DNA of 64,000 bases from Agaricus subrufescens (lineage: Eukaryota; Basidiomycota; Agaricomycetes; Agaricales; Agaricaceae), in assembly GCA_029945375.1 (NCBI GenBank), contig CM057065.1, positions 1,550,001 to 1,614,000 of the forward strand, read 5' to 3'. The notes under the pieces were generated by a model, which made no database searches, had not been told where the DNA came from, and worked only from the letters and a program-made list of their open reading frames with translations. This document shows, piece after piece, positions 21,938 through 36,913 of the stretch. The translations under genes were made by a program, and so were the position numbers. The stretch's first letter is position 1, and each line of letters starts with the position of its first letter.

Positions 21938-24900
21938 ATGTTACGGATCTGCCGCGCAGAGGATGGCCACTTGTTCCATGTTAGTAGTCATTTCGTTAAA
22001 TGACGTGTTTTCTTGGTATTTACTGACTTTGCGCATAGACCAATGCTACGCTGAGAGATATTGAACGGCAAGTCTACTCATTTGGCAGAGAAAAACGTAA
22101 TATTTACTATGAAGACTTAGGGCTGGGAGTCTTGAGTTGTTTGTGAAGCAGGAATCTGGAATTGAGCAAGACGCCGTACTGGCGTATCTTTCCGACGGTC
22201 GGCGGCTTACGAATAGCAATGTTAGGGACCTCGCTGGTGCTGCGGATCAGGTTCGTGTCGCGGGTTGTGCATACTAACTTCTGGCTTCAGCATTAAATCT
22301 TAGGAACCTACAGATCATATATGTGTTCAACAAGTACTACCTGGACTATGAACTGGAAGATGTTCTGCGGAGCTTACATGTGCAACCCACACTACAACCT
22401 GCAGTAGAAGGTCAATTAGCTCTGGTCGCATGTTCCACGATGTTAACATGCTACTGTATATTTACAGAAAACATGAATGTAACACCACCCATCCGGCCCT
22501 CACAGCTCGCGGCGTCTTATTTGAGGACGGCACGCCTCCATCACGAACAGGTTAATCAACTACTCATGTCACTACGTTATCAACACGAGGCGATTCGGAT
22601 AGCGACAAGTAGCCTCGATCTCCACGTTCTCGCGATATTCGACACGTTTGATTCTATAGCTGTAAATGCAAAGCGTGAACTCGCTAAACAAACAGCACTC
22701 CTTGAGGGACTGAATTCAGACCTTGAAATGATCAAAAGGGTTCGGATACACACTGACTTTATGTCTACTGCTGTTCGTAGAGCCATAGAGGCAGGGGAGC
22801 GACACCGAACATTAGGTGACTATGTCTCCAATGACAAGATGCGAACAGTGGCGGCAGGTTGTGCAAGAACGCATGGTGCGTGCACCTGTGTTAACCCTCA
22901 GTGCTCTGTTGATACCGGGGCCTTTAGAGGATCTCGAATCGCGTTACGAACTCACGGAAAAGGTCGTTCTCAAATTGAAAGAAGGCACCGACATTGTGCG
23001 CTCCTCAGTCGGCGATAGACGGTAAGTTCGCACCTTTATCAATCTTCCTCAGGTTCTAACCTTTCTACTAGCTTGATCGATGACGCAGACTCCTGTTTCC
23101 GGCGATCTCTGTCCTTTGTGGAGAAGACCACTGATTATGCTGCAGCACTTGAGGGTATGAGCTTGATGCATAAGCTCGACTCCTTATTCGCTAACCTTAT
23201 GAGGCAGGTCCCACAAACAATCCGGAACACCTACTGCGTGGTGAGTACAAGTACGAACTCACCATTCTGGAACCTCAACTTGAGTAGAACTCCGACAGTT
23301 GGATTATGAACATCGGAACGAAGTCCAATTTATCGCAGAAGTGAAGGTAAATTCTCAACTGACACTTATATGTGATATTTGTCCAATATGTTTGTGCAGA
23401 ACGAGTACACAGAGCACTGCATTGTAGCTGTTCGTAGAATCAGCCTTCTCAACCAAGACGTCGCGCAGATACCTCCAGCTCTTTCGGCGCTTCAAGCTAG
23501 TTTCCGCGGAAAGAATAGCTTTTCTCATATTCAGCGGCTTCATAATATGCTCTATGCATATGGTGCTACTGTGATAGAGATTGTCCGTCGCAAGGAGTTT
23601 TGTGAGTCTGCTTACTTCTTAATAATCATCCCAACCATCTGACCTCGGAAATGAGCTCGATTCTTCTTTCAACGTGCGCAAACCATCTTGGAAGTGATGG
23701 CCAAACTTTCGTAAATTCCCGTGAAACTCCATCCAGATAGATCGCCTGTGCTGATTAACCGATTTAAAGGGCAAGTGAACGCATCAGGCGCCAGGTTTAT
23801 CGTAGCGAAGTACATGGTCAACTGCCTTTTGACACCCGTGGGATGGACGAACCGGTTCCTGTCATAGATTTCTCTCCTAGTGGAAGCACAGACTCGGAAT
23901 ATTCTCTTGAACGTGCAGATGTCGATGGTATGTTAATCACTTTCTTCTGTGGTACTGCATTTTCACAGACGAGGTCTCAGTTTTGGTGAACGTGCTGGGC
24001 GACCTTGAGCAATACGCCAAATCGGTCAATGACGACATTGCATTGAAGGCAGTGAATGAATGTCGTGCATCTCTCAACAAATTGATCGGTAAAATGGATG
24101 GGTTGGAGACGAATTTCGATAGAATGGCAGAACGTTCACGTGGGTCTGTTCATTTTGGAGAAAATTTTTGACGGATGCTGATGCAATCTGACTCGCATAG
24201 TCTTATCTGTGTCGCGAGTGTCTTCTTCTCGCCGGAGATGTGGGTTGCTCCTTTGTTTCGACAAAACTCATGGGGTTAAATATATTATTTTTGGTTTTTA
24301 CAGCGACCGAAGCGGAAGAACAGGCATATCAGGAGTTGGCTGAACAACTCCGAACCGCTCAAGAAGCCAAGGCACGTCAAGAAACGCAGTTTCAGGAGGA
24401 GCAGAAGTCGCTACGCGCGGAGATTGCCCGGCTGAACAGTAAGCTGGGAGAGACGGAATCGAAATATCGCGAAGAACAGGAACGTAGCAACCGACTGGAG
24501 CGCGAACTACACCAAGTACGGGCGCAATTGGAAGGTGATGTGACAGCGCGGCGAATTTTGGAGCGAAGGAATTCAGAACTGGCTGGTGACGTCGAGAACC
24601 AGCGACGTGATCTCGAACGGGCTCTGGCGGATGCCACGGATCAGTCTCGGGAAGCTGAACTGGTGCGGCAAGAGCTTCAACAGGTCAGGATTGAATTCGA
24701 AGAAGTCAAGACCTTGGAAGCAAGAAATGCCGCGAAGGTCGTTGCCCTTCTCGAAGAACAAGCAAACAACTTAAGGAAATTGGAAGATGCTCGTTCGCGT
24801 GGAGAAGACTTGCAGACGCAAATACGGGCTGTACGGTCAGAAAGCGCCGAAGTTCATCAGGCTTTGAAAGAAGCCAGCTCAGAGAAGGACCGCCTATTAC

Positions 24901-26983
24901 GGGCCCAGGCATCCGAACACGACCGGATTATACGAGATCATCGGGCAGAAGCTGACGGTGATCGTGCCGTATTGGAGCGAGAATTTTTCGAGCTCAAGGC
25001 TACTGGAGAAAATAAAGATAGGATGCTAAAAGACTTGAAGGCAGAAGTGGACGTGGCTAACGCGGACGCTGTTGGGTTACGAGAAGAATTGCAACGCGTG
25101 GAACACGAGCTGAGAGAGGCCAGACATATCGAGAGAATACTCAGAGAAGATGTACGCGAAGGGCAGGTCTCGCAGTCTGCCTTTGAACAACGCCTTGAAG
25201 ATAGTGGCCGCCTTGTTGCTCAGATTTTGGATGTGGCCATTACATTCCGCGATTCTCATGTGAAGGCTTTGACTTCAGCTCAGGCTATGTCGTCGCACAC
25301 TACCTCCGCAAAACACAACACCTCTGCTACTGTCTTCAACATGGCCGAATCGAACCTCTCAACCGCTCTGCGTCACAGTATGCTTGGCCATGGACACAAT
25401 GATGAAGCAGAGCCTATCGATCCCTCTGACCCTGCCGCTGCGCTGGAGATTCTTCGCGGGTTTGACCATGATCGGTTCCTTGAGGCCATATCAAAGACAG
25501 GGTCGACTATTCGAAAATGGCAAAAACAATGTAAGGAGTATCGCGAACGAGCCAAGGGGAAGATTTCCTTCAGGAACTTTGCCAAAGGGGATTTGGCCCT
25601 GTTTCTTCCTACGCGGAACTCGGTATCTAAACCATGGGCAGCGTTCAATGGTAAGCCGAAACGGAATCTGGTTCAGTTTTAAATTTTTATTCCGTTGCTA
25701 ATTCTGAATTTCCCGATGATAATCCGCTGTTTCAGTCTCATTCCCGCATTATTTCCTTCAAGCGACAGGACACTTGGCTGAACAGCTGAAGACGCGAGAA
25801 TGGATTGTGGCTAGGATCACGTCAATAACTGAACGAGTGGTAGATCACCAGGTGAGTAAGCGGTTTGTAATTGAGAGCTCGATTACGATGATTCTGTTTT
25901 TAGAATCCTGCTAGCAATCCATATGGCCTGGGCGACGGCGTAAAGTACTATATGCTGGAAGTGGAAGATTGGACTCAACCTAGTCAAAACAAACGGCGTG
26001 CTTCTTCGAGGAAGGTCTCTATCGAGAAAACTGCCAAGGACAATCTTACGGCCATCACTCCCGTAAATAGTCCTCCAAATCTGCCTCCAGTAATAGCATC
26101 CGGACCGCCCGAGACTGAGGTCGAAGATACCTTTCGTGTGACACATTCTCCTAATTCTCAGTTCTTTCCTGTTCGTCAACGATCAAATTCTTCGCCCGGT
26201 ACTCGCCCTTCGTCGTTGTCGCGCCTTTTGGCACAGGCTCCAGAAAACTCAATCGATGCTCTCACCGCCCGACATGGAGGAATCGAATCTGACGAGATAA
26301 TAACACACGAAACAGCTGGTGAGACGTCGTCTTCGCCGCCTTCACCCGCACCAGGAGTATCACAATCGCCGCCACAAACGTCGCCACCTCCCGCTCCATC
26401 TCCCCATCTCCCTGCTATCAAGACATCAGTACCTCAAAACTTTTCGAGTCAAGCATCCCCTTTACGTCCCGGATCACGGGCTTCCCGGTTATCGACGACT
26501 TCGAAATTCTCCGGTAGAGTACCCACTCTTGGGACTTCTTCACCAGGAACTGCCAAAGCGCCTGCCACAACCGCATTGGCAGACCAGATATTATTATCTT
26601 CGTCGCCTTCGAATGATGGGAACCCTTTCGGTTCACCTGTGACACCTTCGCCAGAAGAGTCATTGGCTGATGGTATGAATAATCTATTGAATCGTAATCT
26701 GGGTAGGAGAAGAACGACGTCATATCATGTTCCACGTTCGTCGCCGTTAGCAGGGAACAATTCGTTGCAGAGCCCCGCGCAGGCGACTGCACGACCTGTT
26801 TTGACTGCGGCGGGTACTTTAGCGAGTTTGGCAAATTGGGTTGGAAGGAGAAGAAAAGCGGAGGTTGGTTCCCTTCTTCCACCTGTTGAGTCTCCACCAC
26901 CAGAGGAAGCGTCGAGGCAGGAGGGTCCATCGGAGCGTGTTAGTAGTGATACGTCGGCACGAGATTTATTGAAGAGACTGTAG
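21938..26983 (+). CDS. ATG11: Autophagy scaffold protein Atg11
   Basis: Adaptor/scaffold of selective autophagy, related to metazoan FIP200 and linking cargo receptors to the Atg1 kinase complex at the vacuole. Fifteen exons: 21938-21979, 22039-22067, 22121-22250, 22314-22875, 22928-23021, 23072-23240, 23299-23346, 23400-23601, 23656-23710, 23770-23927, 23969-24139, 24201-24239, 24304-25650, 25736-25851, 25904-26983; 1413 aa. The N-terminus is ubiquitin-like (ICRAEDGHLF, AYLSDGRRLTNSNVRDLAG, IYVFNKYYLDYELEDVL). A helical Atg17-like region follows (RTLGDYVSNDKM). About 570-900 is a continuous Glu/Arg/Leu coiled coil. The C-terminal claw domain, about 985-1080, has FAKGDLALFLPTRN, KPWAAFN, EWIVARITSI and YYMLEVEDWTQP. 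After it comes a 330-aa Ser/Pro-rich tail. Intron 2 uses a GC donor. Start choice rests on the family-like MLRICRAEDG. Confidence 0.93.
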
Positions 26984-28598
26984 AACAAAAGCTTGGTTTT
27001 TTTACGTACATACCTACGCACACACAGAATGAAATCATGAAAACACTAGATAGCTGAGATTACACTCCCCACCTTAATCGTAAAATGGTGGCCAGATCGA
27101 TCTATTGTCATGCGGGGCCTAATGTGGGGGAGGATGGGGTTAGGGGATACTGGATTTGATATTGGTGTGGCATGTGTTTATCGCTGGGGCCTGCTGGGCC
27201 CCTGATAATTCTTCAGTACAAAGGATCATATGGGCTGTAGAATGAAGTTGGGTATGGAGTTGTGAGTACTACTAGTGACGTGACTATCTCACCTGACTCG
27301 AGGTACAAGCAATTGGCAGGCACTATGAGGGTCGTAAAAGCCGCCAAAACTGTCGGAGTGAGGCACCTTTACTCGAGACTTTGAGGCAAATTCGGCCTCA
27401 GGGAACATAATTAGCCGTGGCCCAGTCTTGAATCTTCGTCCGAATTAGTGTGTGGCCGATAATCGGATGGGCTCACTAATGCGGTTGTCACAAATAAAAT
27501 TATTGAGTGTGGGTATACCATTGTTGCGCGGAAAGCCTGGTTACGTCCGCATTGCAATTGGACAGGAATAATTCTGTGAGAGACTACATTATTCATCGAT
27601 CCTTCAAGCTTGTGGGTCAAGATTTCGAGGAAGTGTTTCTCGGAAGGCAGTATGGCGCTGTGTGCATAACATTTCTTGAGGACAGGGAAGCTTTTGGCTG
27701 AGTGGAGGGCACCTGATTTGACATATGGGGAACCGAATATGAATTGATCTGAGCCGACTGTATTTCCAAAATAGGTAATGCAGCCACGCGAGGCTTCTAT
27801 GAATTCTTTAATTTAAGAAGTTTTATAAAATCACCTTCCATGGTCGACTGACTTATTCGTTGGTCTGAAATTTCAGCCATGGAGATATGTCAAATTGCAA
27901 TGTTTTCGGGCGGACTGCGGGTGTAGATAACGCTCGAAAAAATCGAGATTACGTGCTTCTGTTGCAGAGGTTTGAAGGGTTGCAATCGAATCGGAGAATT
28001 AGGCGATGAAGAGTGGTATATTTTTGGTACTGGTTCGATAGTTCCAGCTGGTTCGGACAACGGATTATTCTCGGTGGACCGCCCTGTCCTAGATTCAATG
28101 GGCAGCGAAAGGGTCCAGATGTGTGCCAAGGAGTGATTGAATCAATCCGTCATCCAGTGTCCAAATACTTCAGTGGGTCGAAACAGATGAACATTGACCC
28201 ATTAGGTTGACCATCCCTTCATGTCGGGGGAAGAAAAAATCGTATACACCTCGAGGGGTGGAGACAGGGAGTATTCGACCTGGAGGGGGTCATCGAGGTA
28301 AGTAGTGACTACCATGGACTATGGAGTGATGAGGGATTATTGGGGAGAATGTGGACGAGAGGCGAGGCCGTGGGATCTGGGGACACGGACTCAATTGGGG
28401 ATTTGGAGATGTCCGAGTTTAGACGGTGGAGAATCATCCGGCGTACCTCTGGAGAAAATTTGTTTCCCAGTCATTCGGCCATTCCTGGTTCCTTTGACTG
28501 GGCCCACGCTGCTATATAAATTGCTGCCTTCTTCATGTTTCGGCCAGCCCTCACCTTATACTCCCATTTTCCCCCTCGATCAACGGCACTGAATAATC
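26984..28598. promoter_or_regulatory. ATG11 terminator region and sugar-transporter promoter
   Basis: About 1.6 kb. No credible gene. A TATATAAA box at 28513-28520 sits about 80 nt before the transporter ATG. Upstream, between 28250 and 28450, several G-rich SYGGRG-like words (CTGGAG, GTGGAG, CTGGGG) resemble binding sites of the carbon-catabolite repressor Mig1/Cre1; they are short and only suggestive. Around 28590-28600 the start context is AATCATGG. Confidence 0.45.
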
Positions 28599-30733
28599 AT
28601 GGCGGGAGGCGCTATTGCAAAGGCAAGCTCGGGTGAGGGGTTCGCTCATCTCGTAGATCCAAGGAGGAAATGGTATAACAACAGTCGGCATGTTTCTCTC
28701 CACTCTCTCACATCTCATCACACCATTTACACCCACCATTTTCTCAGACTTATTCGCCTCAATGCGTGGATCGTCCTCTTGTGAGTTATTCTTAACCCCT
28801 ACTAGATTTGCGTCGCTGAAAACAGCATCTAGCCTCATCACTTCATCAACAAACGGTTATGATGGAAGTATGATGAACGGGTTGCAGTCTCTGACGCAAT
28901 GGAAGGATTACTTTGATGACCCCTCCAAGGGCAGGTTGGGTCTACTCAATGCCATTCAAGTGAGGATAATATTCCTTTAGGTTTACCTGTATCTGACTGA
29001 CCTTATTCTCCCTCCAGAATATTGGTTCTCTAGCCGCCTACCCCTTTTCTCCTTACCTTTCTGATGGCCTCGGTCGTCGCGCTGCCGTCTGGTTTGGTGC
29101 TGTTATCATGTGTGTTGGTTGTGCTGTCCAGACTGCTGCTCAGTCAACTGGCATGTTCATCGGTGCTCGGTCGGTCAAAACATTTTCTGACGTCTGATGT
29201 CGTATTCACATCTTCCGCCTTTGGCAGATTCTGTATTGGTTTTGGTCTTACTTTTGCTGGTAAAGATAGCACGTCTTCTCATGTGGCACTGTGATTAACA
29301 ACTACATAGCTAATGCCGCTCCCATGCTGGTCACTGAAATATCCTACCCCTCTTATCGCGCGCCCTTGACCTCGGCTTACAACTCCCTCTGGTATGCCGG
29401 AGCTATCATGTACGTACCTCTTGTCACCGTTAAAGACCCACCCTAAAAGCGGTTCATAGTGCCGCATGGGCGACTTATGGAACGTTCAAGATGGAGGGTA
29501 GCACATGGGCTTGGCGTATCCCCTCCGTTCTTCAGGCTCTTCCTTCTGTCATTCAAGTAGCCCTGGTCCTTTTCGCACCGGAATCTCCCCGTTGGTTGGT
29601 CAGCAAGGGTAGAGATGCAGAAGCCCTCAAGATACTCGCCTACTACCACGCTGATGGCAATGCGTAAGTTCTGTGCTGCACCGTTACAGAGTGATGCTCA
29701 ATGTATCGATTGTACACTCTAGTGAGGATCCACTCGTCAAATACGAATTCGAGGAGATTAAAGCAGCTATTGAATTTGATCGTACTGTTGCCGCAAACGT
29801 CGGATGGAAGTCCCTTTTCACTACCAGAGGCAATTTGAGGCGTCTCAGGATCATCGTCGCCCTCGCTTTCTTCTCCCAATGGTCTGGCAATGGTCTTGTT
29901 TCTTACTACCTTGCACGTGTTCTGGAAACCATTGGTATCACCGATCCCAACGTTCAGCTCCTTATCAACGGTATCCTACATATTTGGAACTTGTTCTGGG
30001 CTTTGTTGGGTGCTTTTGTAGTAGAAAGAGCCGGCCGTCGCTTGCTTTTCCTGAGCTCGCTTACCGGAATGCTCCTCTTCTTCATCATGCAAACAGTCTG
30101 CTCTGCCGTTTACGCGGAGCGTGCCGATGGTAACGCTGGCCATGCCGTCATCGCCTTCATCTTCCTGTTCTATGCTGCATACGAGTACGTTCTCTTCAAC
30201 AGTGTTCCAAAAGGCAGCTGATCTGATTCGGGAAACAGTGTTGCTTTCAGCCCATTGATCGTATCTTATACTGTGGAGATCTTGCCCTTCGCTATTCGTG
30301 CAAAGGGTTTCACCATTTTCAACTTCTCCATTTCTCTATCCCTCATCTTCAACCAGTACACGAACCCTATCGCCCTTGGTATGTTGGAATGATCTTTCAT
30401 TGAACCACCGGTTTCCTGACCATTCTTTATCAGATGCTATCGGTTGGAAGTATTATATCGTCTACGTTTGCTGGCTCGCCTTCGAACTAGTTTATTGCTT
30501 CCTATGTAAGTTTCACATCTTTTCTATTGACTTGTGTTCTGATCAAATATCTTCTAGTCGTTATTGAGACCAGACATCGTACTCTCGAAGAGACTGCTGC
30601 TATCTTCGATGGCGAGGAGGCTACCGAGAACCTTGCAGTCGCTGCGGGACAGAAGATCCACGAGCCAAGCAAGAATATGGATAATTTAATGCATGAAAAG
30701 AGCGAAACGTCGGAGGACAAGGCCTCTGTCTAA
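28599..30733 (+). CDS. MFS sugar transporter (lactose permease/hexose transporter type)
   Basis: Twelve-TM proton-coupled or facilitative sugar carrier of the plasma membrane, SP family of MFS. Eleven exons: 28599-28687, 28748-28780, 28833-28959, 29018-29169, 29228-29259, 29310-29409, 29460-29663, 29723-30184, 30239-30378, 30434-30505, 30558-30733; 528 aa. Visible signatures: NGYDGSMMNGLQ after TM1, the loop motif DGLGRRAA, R-F-C-I-G-F-G in TM4, ESPRWLVSKGR in the central region, FFSQWSGNGLVSYYL in TM7, ERAGRRLLFL, and EILPFAIRAKG near TM10-11. ETRHRTLEE at the end of TM12 is the family's PETK-type motif. It resembles fungal LAC12-like permeases and hexose transporters, so the substrate cannot be fixed. 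Intron 1 is only in frame with a GC donor (28688). A TATA box precedes it. Confidence 0.92.
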
Positions 30734-33700
30734 ACCGACAAAATTCGTTGCTCGTACCTTATCTTTCCGTTGTCAGTGACGATGGAAAATACTACAGGTT
30801 TGCGAATTTTCTCTGTTCCTTTCATTAATCTGCATTGCACACGATAATATAATGACATATCCGATGTTCTTCATCCCGGCTTACCTTTTTCTTGCCATGT
30901 ACTTGTAATTTACGAGGTTCAATGTTCATGTAGCACGCGTTCTCTGGTTTTGTTACGCCTTTCGTTGTACGTTCAACATGAACTGATATCACCCCCACCC
31001 AATACACATACCATTTATCTCCCTCGTTTGTCTGCACGTATACATATCGCTAGATCGGGTTCAGTCATTGGGTCCCGGCTCTGCGTACCGTCACGGTCAA
31101 CTGAATCTGTAAAGGTTATCGATACAGTAGAAGTCGTATGTGATATCTTGCTTCTCAGACCCGAGATGTCCGCTCCACTTCCCCTTCTGTGGTAATGAAA
31201 GGGAATCATTTTGAGAGGATTCATATGAGACCTTCGAGTCCCACCGTACGCGAGAACGTCGGTCGATTCGCGTGACAGAATATCCAATGTTTTCTTATCT
31301 CCACCTGGTGTTTCAGGGTCACAGGGATTCATGTTCGAACATACTTAACACCATACTGACACACAACCGCTTTTTGGAAGTTGAGGTGAGACTCAGAAGC
31401 AGGTGCTCGTGCACGCGAATCGAACCTCTCCATATATTCTTTTACTCTCACTCCTTGGAATGCACGCAGCTAGTTCTCTCTTTCTCCACTGATCATATGC
31501 ATCCCATATCATCATATGCTAATCTATCCTTAGGTATGGTTATATATGGAAACCAGTAATACGTGATTGTTTATTTGTTCTCACAGAAACTCGATCCATC
31601 GCTTCTTCACAATTTGCTAACGGATTTGATTATTCTCAGGGTTTGTTTGCGTTCTCGTGAAAAATACCTCTAATGTGGTTAGCTTCTGAGCACATGCCCT
31701 TTTTCTCGGCATGCGGGATAATACTTTGTCCAGGCCGCTCGGGCTCCTACCCGAATGACAAGCGCCAGGCAGTACACCGTTCTGGTAGTGCACACCATGA
31801 AAAATCCTCTCAGGTCAACTCTATGTTTCGAGCTGAACAAGGGCCGAAGTGTTCGAGGCCCGATTTCATTTAACTAGAATATCAATTACGCCCTGGATTC
31901 AGCGTAATTTCTCCGAACATACAGTGTATCTCTAATCTCAATATCGCAATCTTCGATCGATCAACTGTCATTAGTGACATCTGTCGTACTGGGTTTGAGA
32001 GAAGACAGAAAAACGAGGTGATCAGATAGTTCACTCACGAAATGACAAATTTTAACTCGTTTCTGATTTTGTTTTTCTCCTGAGCGCACGCGAGCCCACT
32101 TATCATAGGATCATGTGCACCCTCTAGGTTAAACGTATTTCCTACCCGTCCCACTATCGCCAAGAAGCCCACTGATATCTATTTTCCTTTCGCACCTTTT
32201 TTGACTGAACTTCCAACGGCCAATATACCAACCTATTTTTCGTTGTCCAGTTACAAAAATAATTACTTGGCGAACGTAACCGGGTCGGACACTTCCATAC
32301 ATATAGCCTTTCTAAATCTGTTGAGCTCAATTAGGGTATGAATAGCTCACCCTCTGTCAACGAGCGACGCCACCATCAATATATATCCGGCGAAACCACC
32401 ATTACGACTCACCAGAAGCATCCAGTAAACGGTTCACTTTTACAGCTTGCAGACATATTACCGTACTATTGGATCATTGGGTCATAGACGACATACATCA
32501 AGGTGATAAGTCGGTCCGTCTTCCTTTATGGTTGTTTCTGGCGCTGGTTCATAATCGCAGGTATACTATCACACGTTCAGGAACACATGTATGTGTGTGT
32601 ATGGCGAGCCCGCCATATGCGTCATGAACTCATCTTGTCCTTTTATTAACCTTCCTCAACGCCCTCCTTTCAACAACCCAGATTCAGTGATACGCACACT
32701 CCAGGTCCGCTTCATCGTGAGCTCAAGCACAAAAAAGAAAGCAAAACTCAACATTTACATGCTTTCGAATAGTAATAAATCCAAGTACTCTTTGTCTTAT
32801 CACCATCGTCATCACCGTTGGTATAACCTAGGTATCCTAGTCAGGCGGATAACCGCTACGGTCGGCGACAAATGAGAAGAAAACGCCTGAACAAACGACC
32901 CTTTCCTTCCACTTGAGAAGGATTAACGGCAAAAGAGATTGTATCAAACCACAAGGAAAGAAAAGAAAATCGCCAAACAACAGCAGCAGCTGTAAGTCAG
33001 CCACCTAGTCCGGTAGCAAAAACGGACATAACCTGAGAACATTCTTCTCTTCAATGCGGAGCCATTCGGCCGTGGACAACAGTCAATGGTAAATTTTAGG
33101 CCTAGCAAAGTGCGCTTAATGCGCTGGGTGAAAGGAACAAATTAACAAGGAATCACCTGAATAAATGCTGGTGCCCGAATTTCTAGGCGTAGCGCAGTGC
33201 GCTCAATGCGCTGTTTGAGGGGAACAAATTACCAATGAACCACCCAAATAAATGCCAGTGTCCATGCCTCTTTCGAGGCAGAGTGGTGGCTGGCTAACCA
33301 TGGTACTCCGGTGGTAAAAGCCCTACATCCGCCGACCTCCCCCATTCCTCGGCCAGTCTAGTGTAACAGAATATCTCATGATACTCAGCAACCATCTCGC
33401 AACAGTACCTAAAAAAAGAACACGAAAGACAAGTCAACTCAACGGCCCAAACCAAAGAAAAAATAAGTATAAATATATATGTCCTTCAACGAAAACTACC
33501 CATCAGTCAGAAAAACAAAGCCCCACCCCTCCAGCAAAGAGACAAGAAATACAATATCAAAGGGGAAAAAAAAACCAGATTTTTTTTTCTTTTTCTTTTT
33601 TATAAATAATAAAAAAAAAGTCAACAACTCGTATCGTACTGTACTATTACACGCAAAACCAAAACCAAACATAAACTCGGAGAAAAAGAGGCAGAGGAGG

Positions 33701-34746
33701 GGGAGAAGAAAAGACCCTCAAAAACTACGATGGTTTTTGTACAATAACAACCAAAAAAAGAAAGAAAAAAACAATACAAAAAAGGCTAAGAGGAAAGAGA
33801 GTATATACCGACGAGGGCGATGGCAACAACTATGACGGTGCGCAAGCAGTGACAAAAGACAGGGACGACGTTGCGTAAAGGATCCAAGGCATTACTAGGT
33901 AACAAGTGGTGGTGGTTGTAGCAGCGGTAAAAAAAGAACCAGGCAAGAAGACTATTCCAGGTCGAGTGAATTATGAACTATAGGCGAACATATGATAACA
34001 ACAGCTCCATGGTTCGAGTTGTCAATCAAGGGGAAGTACCGACCATGCAAAAGGAACGACAAGGGGTAAGAAGGGTTGAGAAAAAGAATGATAAATTTGA
34101 AATAAACCCCCCCCATGATGATTATTGTCGTTGTCGAATGTAATTCCCATCCCAATGCTAATGAACAAGCATCAAATCACCTCGGCCCTACCCACTATCT
34201 CATCTTTTCTCCCCACAAAACCAGGAGGCAGACACAAAACACCAGGGTAGTAGGATATATAAGCCCCTCGACTAGTTCATATTTTGACAAAACTTGAAAG
34301 GGGTTGGAGTGGGTGGATGAATAGATGCGAGGTTGTTAACCAGAGACATGAACACTGATTGTAAACCGTTGACCAATAATAAGAAGATATAGGACAAAAA
34401 AGGTGAATCAAATATAAAAAAACAAACAGAAAAAAATGGATGACGTGAAAAAAAATTACAGAAGTCTGTCCATCAGTCTTCTCCCGATATGGCGTAGGAA
34501 AAGATTATGAACTAAAGGGGAGAGACATAGGATAGAAAACCCGCCTGGTGTATTGTGCTGCTGATGCCCGAGAAAATCCACCGCGTGTGTTCGCTCAACG
34601 AGAGGGAAGAACGCCACCACCCATTCTACCAATAAATCCTCCACGGAGCAACCATTACCGCTATCCACCACCACCGAACCACCAAGTGTAGCCTTGACCC
34701 TTCATCATTTGCTTACGCCCCCAAAACCTCCCGAGGGTGTGAGCAT
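30734..34746. other. Four-kb non-coding stretch
   Basis: Between the transporter (+) and PP1 (−), convergent. Apart from the 87-bp tandem repeat at 33097-33270, I see only short ORFs. The part from about 32700 to 34450 is A-rich with many homopolymers (33540-33780) and reads like long 3' untranslated or decayed sequence. A minus-strand frame at 31015-31332 has protein-like composition but no start, family or closing intron. Confidence 0.45.
33097..33270. repeat. Two tandem 87-bp imperfect repeats
   Basis: Unit 1 is 33097-33183 and unit 2 is 33184-33270; they align without gaps and share TAGGCnTAGC, AGTGCGCT, AATGCGCTG, GGAACAAATTA and AATAAATG. Roughly four of five bases match. Each unit contains AGTGCGCT and AATGCGCTG, so GCGC words recur four times. 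No ORF is preserved across them. Confidence 0.75.
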
Positions 34747-36573
<1,827 letters not shown>

Positions 36574-36913
36574 GATGGGGGGTGTTCAGAGGCGGTGAGG
36601 TGTCCTGACTGCGGGGGTGCGGCGGGGGCGAGCGGGGGGAGTCGGGGCCGGGGATGGGGGGCGTCGGGGCGTCGGATGTGGGCAAAGACAAGGGGTGAGT
36701 GAGGAAGGATTTTTGGGGGCAAGATGGGGAGGAGGGGAATATCGATGACAGAGGGCAGTGTAGATAACACCACCCCCGTCCCAGTTCGGACGCCCCCGTG
36801 GGAACGCCCCTCCCACACAGTCTTAATGCAATATATATAGATATATATCCAGTACTATACATCCCTGGTCCCATAAAGCAGTAAATACAAAGCATATCCT
36901 AGCAGTCCATTGT
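36574..36913. promoter_or_regulatory. Short G-skewed promoter of PP1 and 3' end of the PH-domain gene
   Basis: Same-direction spacer of 340 bp between the PH-domain gene stop and the PP1 start, both on the minus strand. On the plus strand 36590-36690 is very G-rich (C-rich on the transcribed-sense strand), similar to the pyrimidine-rich leaders of highly expressed fungal genes. A TATATAGATATATATCC stretch near 36832-36850 could supply the TATA element. Confidence 0.4.

Noticed and set aside
22816..23025. An extra intron of about 35 nt in ATG11 to use the frame ending SVGDRR throughout
   Set aside because: Too short; keeping RTLGDYVSNDKM in frame and splicing at 22876-22927 matches the Atg11 family better.
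26418..26930. 170-aa minus-strand frame
   Set aside because: Antisense of the Ser/Pro-rich tail of ATG11; no start context or family.
31015..31332. 105-aa minus-strand frame with balanced composition
   Set aside because: No partner exon or recognisable family was found; left as non-coding.
31380..31450. tRNA-like B-box (GGTTCGATTCG on the minus strand)
   Set aside because: The bases flanking the loop do not pair as a T-arm and no acceptor stem or A-box fits.
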